A stretch of 12,220 nucleotides of DNA from JAWLGW01 sp964569055 (GTDB taxonomy: Bacteria; Planctomycetota; J058). The stretch's first letter is position 1. Each line of letters begins with the position of its first letter. This document shows, piece after piece, positions 6,471-12,220 of the stretch. The notes below the pieces were generated by a model. The model saw only the letters and a list, made by a program, of their open reading frames with translations. It was not told where the DNA came from and did no database searches. The position numbers were made by a program, and so were the translations under genes. Location of the stretch: assembly GCA_964569055.1 (NCBI GenBank), contig CAZMSZ010000225.1, positions 1 through 12,220 of the forward strand. Reading direction: 5' to 3'.

Positions 6471-7550
6471 CTACGACGCCGCCTCGCCGGCGGCAAGCCG
6501 CGCCAGCCGCTCGCGCGCCAGCGAGCACGCCGCGGCGTACGGGCTCTCGCCGCGCTCGCGCGCGCGCTCGAGCACCGCGCGCGTGGTGGCCGCCACGCGC
6601 GCCTCGGCCCGGCTCACGTCATCCTCGCGCGCCTCCTCACCGCAGCCCACCAGCGCCACCGCCGCGCCGCCGTTGGCCACGAAGTCGGGCACGTACACGA
6701 CCCCGCGGGCGGCGAGCGTCGCCGCCCGCTCCGCCTCGGGCGGGGCGAGCAGGTCGTTGGCCCCGCCCGCGACCACGCGGCAGCGGAGGCGAGCGGTCGT
6801 GGCCTCGTCGAGCAGGCCGCCCCCGGCGCACGGCGCGAGCGCGTCGGCCTCGAGCGCCACGGCCGCCTCGGGAGACAGGGCGGCGGCGCCGAGCTCGGCC
6901 GCGAGCGCCTCGGCCCGCGCCGGGTCGGCGTCGGCCAGCACCAGGGTCGCCCCCCGCGCCGCGAGGTCGCGCGCCAGCGCGCCTCCCACCGCCCCGACCC
7001 CGACGATCACCACGCGCCGTCCGGCGAGCTCCGCGGGCCGGGCGAGGTCGGCCGCGCCGTCCGCGGCGGCCAGCCCGAGGGCGAGGGCGGCGCGCACCCC
7101 CGCGGCCGTGGCGCGCGAGGCGGCGGCGTGGCTCCGGTGGCCCACGGCGCGCGCGGTGGCCCGCTGGATCACCGCGACCTCGGCCGCGCCGATCCCCATG
7201 TCGGGCCCGGTGCCGAAGTCGCCGAGGCGCTCCACGAACGCGCCGTAGGCCAGGAGCCGGCGCTCGAGCAGGCCGCGGTCGGCGGCGCCCGCGTCGTCCT
7301 GCACGATCACGGCCTTGCCGCCGCCGAACGGCTGGTCGTGCACCGCGAACTTGTAGGTCATGGCGCGCGCCAGCCGGCCCGCCTCCCGGGCGGCCGCCTC
7401 GAGCGTGGGATAGCGTGCCAGGCGCGTGCCGCCGCGCGGCGGCCCCAGCGTGCGGTCGTGGATGGCGACCGCGGCGCGCAGCCCGCTGGCGGGGTCGCGC
7501 ACGAGGTGCAGCTCGGCGAGCTCGAGCTCCTCGAGCAGGTCCACCCTCAC
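6471..7550 (-). CDS. Leu/Phe/Val dehydrogenase family protein
   Basis: NAD-dependent oxidative deamination of branched-chain or aromatic amino acids to 2-oxo acids, in the cytoplasm. From the GTG at 7550 the protein has 359 residues, normal for leucine dehydrogenases. Visible are GGTR (40-43), substrate-binding K67 in AMTYK, catalytic K79 in PFGGGKAVI, TGPDMGI (114-120), the Rossmann motif GVGAVGG (184-190), and the C-terminal GGANDLLA and PDFVANGGAA blocks. Exact substrate cannot be told. The start codon overlaps the TGA of the preceding SDR gene by four bases (GTGA), so it is the third gene of a coupled operon; a second GTG two codons later is also possible. Amino-acid catabolism next to two lipid-type enzymes is unexpected. 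It could supply branched 2-oxo acids as acyl primers, but that is only inference. Confidence 0.92.
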   Translation of the reverse strand: MRVDLLEELELAELHLVRDPASGLRAAVAIHDRTLGPPRGGTRLARYPTLEAAAREAGRLARAMTYKFAVHDQPFGGGKAVIVQDDAGAADRGLLERRLLAYGAFVERLGDFGTGPDMGIGAAEVAVIQRATARAVGHRSHAAASRATAAGVRAALALGLAAADGAADLARPAELAGRRVVIVGVGAVGGALARDLAARGATLVLADADPARAEALAAELGAAALSPEAAVALEADALAPCAGGGLLDEATTARLRCRVVAGGANDLLAPPEAERAATLAARGVVYVPDFVANGGAAVALVGCGEEAREDDVSRAEARVAATTRAVLERARERGESPYAAACSLARERLARLAAGEAAS

Positions 7551-8491
7551 GCGGTCCGGGTCGTGGAGGGCTCGACCCGCAGGCTGCGCAGCGTCTCGAC
7601 CGTGTCGTACAGCGGCGCGTAGCCGAACGTCTCGCGGAACAGCTCGTCGGAGATCACGGTCGGGTAGCGGAAGTAGTCGATCAGGTGCTTGGGGAACAGG
7701 AGGCGCAGGCGCGACAGGCTGCCGACCATGGGGTAGGCGAGGAAGTGGGGGATCGGCAGGGGGGAGCCCCCCGCCAGCTCGATCGCGCGGCTGTAGGGCA
7801 CGGCCCCCTCGCCGGTCACGTTGAACACGCCCCACTTGTCGCTCTCGACCGCGAGCTGGATCGCGCGGGCGGTGTCGCGCTCGTGCACGAACTGCATCAT
7901 GGGGTCGTAGCCGAGCAGGGTCGGCACGCGCCGCGCGCGCAGCAGGCGGCTGATCATGTTGTTGAGGCTGGGCCCCACGATGTTGCAGGGGCGGAGCACC
8001 ACCGTCTCGATCCGCCGGTAGCGCCACAGGTAGCTCGTCGCGGCGTGGTCGAGCTCCACCACGTCGGACAGCTCGGGGAAGATCTGGGTGGCGCGCAGCG
8101 GGGCGTCCTCGCGCAGGCCGACGTGGTTGTGCTGGTGCGCGCCGTACACGTGGAACGTGCTCAGCACGACCACGCGCCGCGTGGCGTGGCGCAGGCTCAG
8201 CTCGAGGAGGTGCTTGGTCCCGAGCACGTTCTGGTTGAAGCGGTACGAGCTGGAGGAGACCTCCGAGCCGCGGATCCGGCCGAGGTGGATCAGCACGCGC
8301 GGCTTGTGCTTGCGGAACACCTCCGCCATGCGGCGCTGCGTGTAGCGGACGCAGTAGAACTCGCCGGGGAAGGCGCCGCCCGCGGGGAGCGGGCGCACGT
8401 CGACCCCCACGATCTCCTCGCCGCGATCGGCGAGGAGGTCGCACACCAGCCGGGCGAGGTGGCCCGAGACGCCGGTCACCAGGATCGTCAC
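7547..8491 (-). CDS. extended SDR, GalE2-like NAD-dependent epimerase/dehydratase homologue
   Basis: Cytoplasmic Rossmann-fold protein of 314 residues. The nucleotide-binding loop is TGVSGHLA (6-13), whose last Gly is Ala; D31 ends strand 2 and suggests NAD rather than NADP. STFHVYG (111-117) and LRPCNIVGP (166-174) are typical of extended SDRs. The catalytic Y-x3-K is absent: the expected place (about 146-158) reads ELDHAATSYLWRY. From memory, the mycobacterial GalE2 group (Rv0501) shares this loss and aligns through STSEVYG, the I/VGP motif and the FVHERDTARA region (201-210), so this protein may not be a simple sugar epimerase. Start GTG at 8491 is two bases after the acyltransferase stop, and the 3' end overlaps the dehydrogenase. 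Substrate unknown. Confidence 0.86.
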   Translation of the reverse strand: MTILVTGVSGHLARLVCDLLADRGEEIVGVDVRPLPAGGAFPGEFYCVRYTQRRMAEVFRKHKPRVLIHLGRIRGSEVSSSSYRFNQNVLGTKHLLELSLRHATRRVVVLSTFHVYGAHQHNHVGLREDAPLRATQIFPELSDVVELDHAATSYLWRYRRIETVVLRPCNIVGPSLNNMISRLLRARRVPTLLGYDPMMQFVHERDTARAIQLAVESDKWGVFNVTGEGAVPYSRAIELAGGSPLPIPHFLAYPMVGSLSRLRLLFPKHLIDYFRYPTVISDELFRETFGYAPLYDTVETLRSLRVEPSTTRTA

Positions 8492-8493
8492 GC

Positions 8494-9375
8494 CTACCCC
8501 CCGTTGGCCGGGCGGCCGCCCGGGAGCAGGTTGAGCAGGCTCAGCCCCGGACGGCTGGCGACCCCGCGGTCGAGCATCCGCTGGATGTCCGCCTTGACGA
8601 GGTCCACCATGCGCTGGACCTCCTCGTCGGGCGCGTCGGGGTCGCCCTCAAACATACGCGGCTGGCCGAAGTAGACGTCGATCTTGACCGGGAGCGGCAG
8701 CGCGCCGAGCGGGCCGAGCAGCGGGAAGAACGGGGTCACGAACACGTAGGGCACCCCGAGCAGGCGCGCGAGCGACTCGAGCTTGAGCACGCTGGGGTAG
8801 GTCTCCTCCGCGCCCACCACCGCGATCGGCACGATCGGGCTCTTGGTCTCGAGGGCGATCCGCACGAAGCCGGTGCCGAAGCCCTGGAGCGTGTAGCGCT
8901 GCCAGTAGGTCTTGCCCGAGCCGCGCACCCCCTCGGGGAACACCAGGATCGCCTGGTCGCGGCGCAACAGCTCGACGCAGTTGCGCGGGTCGCCGACGGT
9001 CTGGCCGCAGCGCGTGAACAGGGTGCTGACGAACGGGATCGAGGGGAACCACCGCTCGACCATGCCGCGCACGATCCGCGGCGGCTGCGCGGCGAGCACC
9101 ATGGCCATGGCGACGAACAGCCCGTCGAACGGGATCTGGCCGCTGTGGTTGGGCACGAGCATCACCCGCCCGGCGGGCACGTTCTCGATCCCGTGCACCT
9201 CGACCCGGAAGTAGCGCTCGTAGAGCCAGCGCGCCAAGGGGAGCGCCTTCTCGACGGTCTCGATGTTCAGGCCCCAGGGGTCGAACCCCGCCGAGTTGAC
9301 CTGGGCGTCCTCCTTGAGCTGGGCCACGACATCGGGCGGCAGCGCCGGCGGCAGCTTCAGCTTCTCGAGCATCAC
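8494..9375 (-). CDS. PlsC-like lysophospholipid acyltransferase family protein
   Basis: Probably transfers acyl chains to a lipid acceptor at the inner face of the membrane. In 293 residues the acyltransferase core has NHSGQIPFDG (76-85), where the His and Asp are separated by six residues (H77, D84) rather than the classic four, then FPEGVRG (146-152) and PIVPIAVVGAEE (180-191). Before the core, FDPWGLN and the RYFRVEVHGIENVP stretch (54-67) are typical of the group found beside GalE2-like genes. Hydrophobic segments near 84-96 and 208-226 suggest membrane association. Start is GTG 9375 or the adjacent ATG 9372, with GGGAG 8 to 11 bases ahead. It is the first gene of the operon, with a TATAAC -10 candidate about 27 bases upstream. 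Acceptor and acyl donor are unknown. Confidence 0.9.
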   Translation of the reverse strand: MMLEKLKLPPALPPDVVAQLKEDAQVNSAGFDPWGLNIETVEKALPLARWLYERYFRVEVHGIENVPAGRVMLVPNHSGQIPFDGLFVAMAMVLAAQPPRIVRGMVERWFPSIPFVSTLFTRCGQTVGDPRNCVELLRRDQAILVFPEGVRGSGKTYWQRYTLQGFGTGFVRIALETKSPIVPIAVVGAEETYPSVLKLESLARLLGVPYVFVTPFFPLLGPLGALPLPVKIDVYFGQPRMFEGDPDAPDEEVQRMVDLVKADIQRMLDRGVASRPGLSLLNLLPGGRPANGG

Positions 9376-9401
9376 GCGCGACTCTCCCTGAAGGAGCGGA
9401 C

Positions 9402-9407
9402 GTTATA
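9402..9407 (-). promoter_or_regulatory. -10 element candidate for the acyltransferase operon
   Basis: On the minus strand the hexamer reads TATAAC, five of six matches to the sigma-70 -10 consensus, in otherwise very GC-rich DNA. The GTG start lies 26 bases further on. No convincing -35 hexamer is present at 16-18 bases spacing. Confidence 0.45.
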
Positions 9408-9470
9408 GCAGGGGGAGCCCGACCCACGGCGCGCGCCGCGGGGCCACGCGAGGGGGCCCGGCGTGCGTGT

Positions 9471-9476
9471 TAGAGT
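9471..9476 (+). promoter_or_regulatory. -10 element candidate for the divergent SDR gene
   Basis: TAGAGT, four of six matches to the -10 consensus, lies 21 bases before the ATG at 9498 and would give a short leader containing the GGGGG Shine-Dalgarno. There is no clear -35. It faces away from the element at 9402-9407. Confidence 0.28.
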
Positions 9477-9497
9477 CCGCCGCCCGAAGGGGGACCC

Positions 9498-10568
9498 ATG
9501 AGCGAGAAGGGCATCCTGATCACCGGCATCCCCGGGTTCATCGGCTCGCGCCTGGTCGAGAAGCTGCTGCCGCAGGGCCGCCCGCTGTACCTCCTGTGCG
9601 AGCGGCGCTTCCAGACCGAGGCCGAGGCGCTCGCGGCCAAGCTCGGGCCCAAGGACCAGCTCCACGTGGTGGTCGGCGACATCACGCAGGACGACCTCGC
9701 GCTGTCGGGCGAGGCGCTGGCGCGCGTGCGCGCCGAGGTGGACGAGGTCTACCACCTCGCCGCCGTCTACGACCTCGCCGTGCCCGAGGACGTGGCGCGC
9801 AAGGTGAACGTGGTCGGCACCGGCAAGGTGATCAAGTTCCTGCGCGGGTTCGGCGAGGGCAAGGTCCGCCACGACTACGTCTCGACCTGCTACGTGGCCG
9901 GCACGCGCCAGGGCATGATCTTCGAGGACGAGCTCGACCGCGGGCAGGAGTTCAAGAACCACTACGAGTCGACCAAGTACGCGGCCGAGGTGCTGGTCGA
10001 GCGCAGCAAGCGGGACATCGAGACCCGGATCCTGCGCCCCGCGATCGTGATCGGCGACAGCAAGACCGGCGAGACCGCCAAGTTCGACGGGCCCTACCCC
10101 GGGTTCGGCGCCGTCATGATGGGCTGGATGATCGCGATCCCCGCGCCCGCCCGCGCGCCGACCAACCTGGTGCCGGTCGACTACCTGGTCGACGCCATGG
10201 CCACGATCCCGCGCCGCCCGGACACCGCGGGCAAGACGTTCGCGATCGCCGACCCCGACCCGCTCTCCTCGGGCGACCTGATCCGCCTGGTGGCCGACCG
10301 CCTCGGCGCCCCGCGCCCGCGCGTGGCGCTCCCGCCCGCGTTCTTCAAGCCGCTGTTCAAGCTGCCCAAGCTGGTCGAGCTGTCGGGGATCACGCCCGAG
10401 CAGTTCGCCTACTTCAACCACCACCAGGTGTTCGACACCGCCAACACGCGCGCGGCGCTGGCCGGGACCGGGGTCGAGTGCCCGCACATCCGCACGTACA
10501 TCAACCAGATCCTGCGCTACTACCGCGACCACGTCGACCTGCCCTGGCGGTTCGACACGCCGAGCTGA
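9498..10568 (+). CDS. extended SDR of the thioester reductase / fatty acyl-CoA reductase type
   Basis: Probable NAD(P)H-dependent oxidoreductase of the NAD_binding_4 group, which reduces acyl thioesters or related lipid carbonyls. The 356 residues show TGIPGFIG (9-16), GDIT (60-63), HLAAVYDLA (86-94), VSTCYVAG (128-135), the catalytic Y156-E-S-T-K160, and RPAIVIGDSKTGE (180-192), the last characteristic of this subgroup. There is no carrier-protein or adenylation domain fused to it, so it acts as a stand-alone reductase. ATG at 9498 follows AAGGGGG by about 5 bases. It is divergent from the acyltransferase operon across a 122-base intergenic region, and the PH-like membrane protein starts four bases after its stop. 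A lipid substrate fits the neighbours (acyltransferase, SCP2), but the actual substrate is not visible. Confidence 0.9.
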   Translation: MSEKGILITGIPGFIGSRLVEKLLPQGRPLYLLCERRFQTEAEALAAKLGPKDQLHVVVGDITQDDLALSGEALARVRAEVDEVYHLAAVYDLAVPEDVARKVNVVGTGKVIKFLRGFGEGKVRHDYVSTCYVAGTRQGMIFEDELDRGQEFKNHYESTKYAAEVLVERSKRDIETRILRPAIVIGDSKTGETAKFDGPYPGFGAVMMGWMIAIPAPARAPTNLVPVDYLVDAMATIPRRPDTAGKTFAIADPDPLSSGDLIRLVADRLGAPRPRVALPPAFFKPLFKLPKLVELSGITPEQFAYFNHHQVFDTANTRAALAGTGVECPHIRTYINQILRYYRDHVDLPWRFDTPS

Positions 10569-10572
10569 GCCC

Positions 10573-11679
10573 ATGAGCGCCGACCGCCTCGAGCGCGAGC
10601 TGAGCGAGGACGAGCCGGTCCTGTTCGAGGGCCGCCCGCGCGGGCTGGCGCGGCCGAGGGGCACGGACCTCCTGGGCTACGGCCTGCTGCTCGCGACCGG
10701 CGCGCTGCTGCTGCTCGTGGGCTGGTGGACGGTGCAGCGCTATCCCTCGCGGAGCTGGCAGCTCGGCTGGGGCACGATCGAGTTCACGGGCGCGGGCGGC
10801 GGCAGCCGCATGAGCACGGGCATGCCCAGCCCCTTCGCCTGGCTGGTGCTGGCGGCGGTCCTCGAGCTCCACCGGCAGGCGGCGGTGCGGAGCCTGCGCG
10901 TGCTGGTCACGGCGCGCCGGCTGCTGACCAGCGAGGGTGTGTTCCGCACCAAGCTCGCGTCGATCCCGCGCGCGGGGCGCGAAGAGGTCCACGAGGTGGC
11001 GGGCGGCCTGGAGCTGCGCGACGCGACGAACGGGCTGGCGCTCGCGCTGCCCGGCTTCGACGCCGCCGACGCCGAGGGGCTCCGGGTCGCGCTCGCGACC
11101 TTCGACCCCACCCCGCCGCCGCCCCTGCGCCAGCGCTGGCGACCGTCGCGGCGCCAGCTGGCGGCGCTGGGCGGCTCGCTCGCCGTGCTGTCGAGCGTGT
11201 GGGGCTGGTGGTACGGCACGCGGCACCCCGTCACGCTCGAGGTGCGCTGGACGACCGGCGCTCCGCCGGTGGCCGACCAGCTCTACGTGCGCGTCGACGC
11301 GCCCTACTGGGTCCCCCGCCGCGTGCGCCTGCTCAAGGCGGAGCCGGTGGACGATACCGGCACCCCGGTCTCGGCCGGCGGCGGCGGCGGCGGCGCCGGG
11401 ACCGGCCTGTTTCGCACCGAGGCGTTCTCGAGCGACCGGCTGCCGCGCGGCCTCGCCCGCGTCCGGGTGGTCGTGGCGGCGCGCTGGTGGGATCCGGATC
11501 GCGCGTACCCCGTCCCGAGGCTGCCGGGCGAGCCCGTGCCGGGCGAGTTCACGGTCGAGCTCTCGCGCGGCGAGGAGCTCGAGCTGACGCTCGTCGAGGG
11601 CGAGGACGGCGCGCTCGCCCCGACGGAGGACGACGCGGGCGCGGACGCTCGGAAACAGGGAGCATCAACAGGGAATTAG
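10573..11679 (+). CDS. membrane protein with bacterial PH-like segment, unknown function
   Basis: The 368-residue product has membrane helices near 33-53, 86-100 (short) and 196-215. The N-terminal EDEPVLFEGRP (12-22) and the block RVLVTARRLLTSEGVFRTK (109-127) resemble bPH_2-type domains, in which a 'T-x-R-R' strand follows two helices. The region after 216 is probably outside the membrane and beta-rich, with a Gly run (269-276) and an acidic tail. No catalytic motif was found. ATG at 10573 is four bases behind the SDR stop, so the two genes are probably one transcript. Residues 360-368 and the TAG stop are encoded by the heptanucleotide repeat at 11651-11679, which suggests that the original C-terminus was replaced or extended. 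Its function and any link to the SDR are unknown. Confidence 0.8.
   Translation: MSADRLERELSEDEPVLFEGRPRGLARPRGTDLLGYGLLLATGALLLLVGWWTVQRYPSRSWQLGWGTIEFTGAGGGSRMSTGMPSPFAWLVLAAVLELHRQAAVRSLRVLVTARRLLTSEGVFRTKLASIPRAGREEVHEVAGGLELRDATNGLALALPGFDAADAEGLRVALATFDPTPPPPLRQRWRPSRRQLAALGGSLAVLSSVWGWWYGTRHPVTLEVRWTTGAPPVADQLYVRVDAPYWVPRRVRLLKAEPVDDTGTPVSAGGGGGGAGTGLFRTEAFSSDRLPRGLARVRVVVAARWWDPDRAYPVPRLPGEPVPGEFTVELSRGEELELTLVEGEDGALAPTEDDAGADARKQGASTGN
11651..11679 (+). repeat. heptanucleotide repeat arm, four units
   Basis: Units GGAAACA (11651), GGGAGCA (11658), TCAACAG (11665) and GGAATTA (11672) follow in register and match the right arm at 1617-1644 in most positions; the TCAACAG and GGAATTA units are identical. 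The terminal TTAG overlaps the stop codon of the PH-like gene. No inverted partner follows within the next 170 bases. Confidence 0.75.
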
Positions 11680-11766
11680 GCCCGATCCGCCCGAAGTGCC
11701 CGTTCTTCTCTACCGAGCGCCGTGGATCGAAGTCAGCTGCACCAGGGCCCCTCCGAATCGCACCCT

Positions 11767-11795
11767 CTGACCGTCCGCCGGCCGCCCGCTATACT
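11767..11795 (+). promoter_or_regulatory. sigma-70-type promoter in front of the last gene
   Basis: CTGACC (11767-11772) matches TTGACA at four positions. After exactly 17 bases follows TATACT (11790-11795), a five-of-six -10 element. Transcription would begin near 11802 and leave a leader of about 48 bases before the GTG at 11850. It is the best promoter in the window and shows that this gene is probably not read only from the SDR operon. The rest of the 170-base gap holds nothing I recognise. Confidence 0.55.
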
Positions 11796-11849
11796 CCAGC
11801 GGGACCAGGGAGCGATCGCCGCGGCTCGCCGCGGCTCGTCGGAGGGCTC

Positions 11850-12220
11850 GTGATCGAGATTCGCCGCGCCGTGGCCCGGGTCGCCCGGCGCCTGCTCTTC
11901 GCGCGCTTCCTCGAGCGCCTCGCCAGGTCGCTGCTCGGCGGCGCCGTGCTGGTGCTGCTGGCGCTCGCGGCCGACAAGCTGATCCACTTCGGCCTCGAGC
12001 CGTGGGTGTTCCCGGCGGCGGCCGCGCCGCTCGCGCTGCTGGTGGCCGCGGTCTGGACGTATCGCGTGCGCCCGAGCGAGCTCGAGGCGGCGGTCGGGAT
12101 CGACCGCGGGCTGGGGCTGCACGAGCGGGTCTCGAGCGCGCTGTTGGTGGGCGAGCCGCGCCGGTCGATCGAGCAGGCGCTGCTGACCGACGCGGCCGAC
12201 AAGGTGCGCGGGCTCGAGCC
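11850..12220 (+). CDS. membrane protein, N-terminal part, cut by the window end
   Basis: The frame is open from GTG 11850 to the edge (123 codons visible), with GGAGG at 11841-11845 four bases upstream. After a basic amphipathic start (IEIRRAVARVARRLLFARFLE split by Arg residues) come two hydrophobic helices near 29-42 and 55-71. A cytoplasmic-looking segment follows with ELEAAVGIDRGLGLHERVSSAL, in which the 'D-R-x-L-G-L-x-x-R-V-S-S-A-L' pattern seems familiar from large planctomycete-type membrane proteins, but I cannot name the family. It has its own promoter at 11767-11795. Positively charged residues before the first helix suggest that the N-terminus stays inside. Function unknown; the C-terminal part is missing. 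Confidence 0.8.
   Translation, partial: MIEIRRAVARVARRLLFARFLERLARSLLGGAVLVLLALAADKLIHFGLEPWVFPAAAAPLALLVAAVWTYRVRPSELEAAVGIDRGLGLHERVSSALLVGEPRRSIEQALLTDAADKVRGLE

Noticed and set aside
6344..8674. 776-codon plus-strand open frame.
   Set aside because: Antisense to the dehydrogenase and SDR genes, repetitive Arg/Pro/Ala composition, no recognisable domain.

Overview
The window comes from a very GC-rich bacterial chromosome. Third codon positions are almost all G or C, GTG and TTG starts are common, and long meaningless antisense frames stay open. A Hanks-type Ser/Thr kinase, an ECF sigma/anti-sigma pair, an SCP2 protein and lipid-type SDR and acyltransferase genes would fit an uncultured Planctomycetota or Myxococcota member. 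I cannot decide between them from this sequence. No tRNA, rRNA, CRISPR array, transposase or phage gene was seen.

Left part (1-2927): a Ser/Thr kinase gene (-) breaks off at an in-frame amber codon inside its activation segment. It is divergent from an exonuclease III gene (xthA, +). A long near-perfect AT-rich hairpin made of degenerate 7-base units lies between xthA and a convergent argininosuccinate-synthase-like gene (-). The PP-loop and two ligand positions of that ArgG-like protein are non-canonical.

Middle part (2965-6459, all -): a sigma/anti-sigma/secreted-protein unit is followed by a small charged protein that precedes the ArgG-like gene. The anti-sigma factor has an extremely acidic extracytoplasmic tail, and the protein encoded next to it, with an overlapping start, is secreted and strongly basic. 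Upstream are a small SCP2 sterol-carrier-like protein and what looks like a frameshifted remnant of a PQQ-type beta-propeller.

Right part (6471-12220): a tightly coupled minus-strand operon runs PlsC-like acyltransferase, GalE2-like SDR, Leu/Phe/Val dehydrogenase. Divergent from it are a thioester-reductase-like extended SDR and a membrane protein with a bacterial PH-like segment. The window ends inside a two-helix membrane protein preceded by a good sigma-70-type promoter.

The main unexplained structure is a family of GGAA-rich heptanucleotide repeats at three places (1561-1665, 3483-3517, 11651-11679). All lie at gene 3' ends, and at two of them the repeat supplies the last codons and the stop in the same reading phase. 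The other leads are the charge-complementary sigma-factor module and the altered ArgG paralogue.
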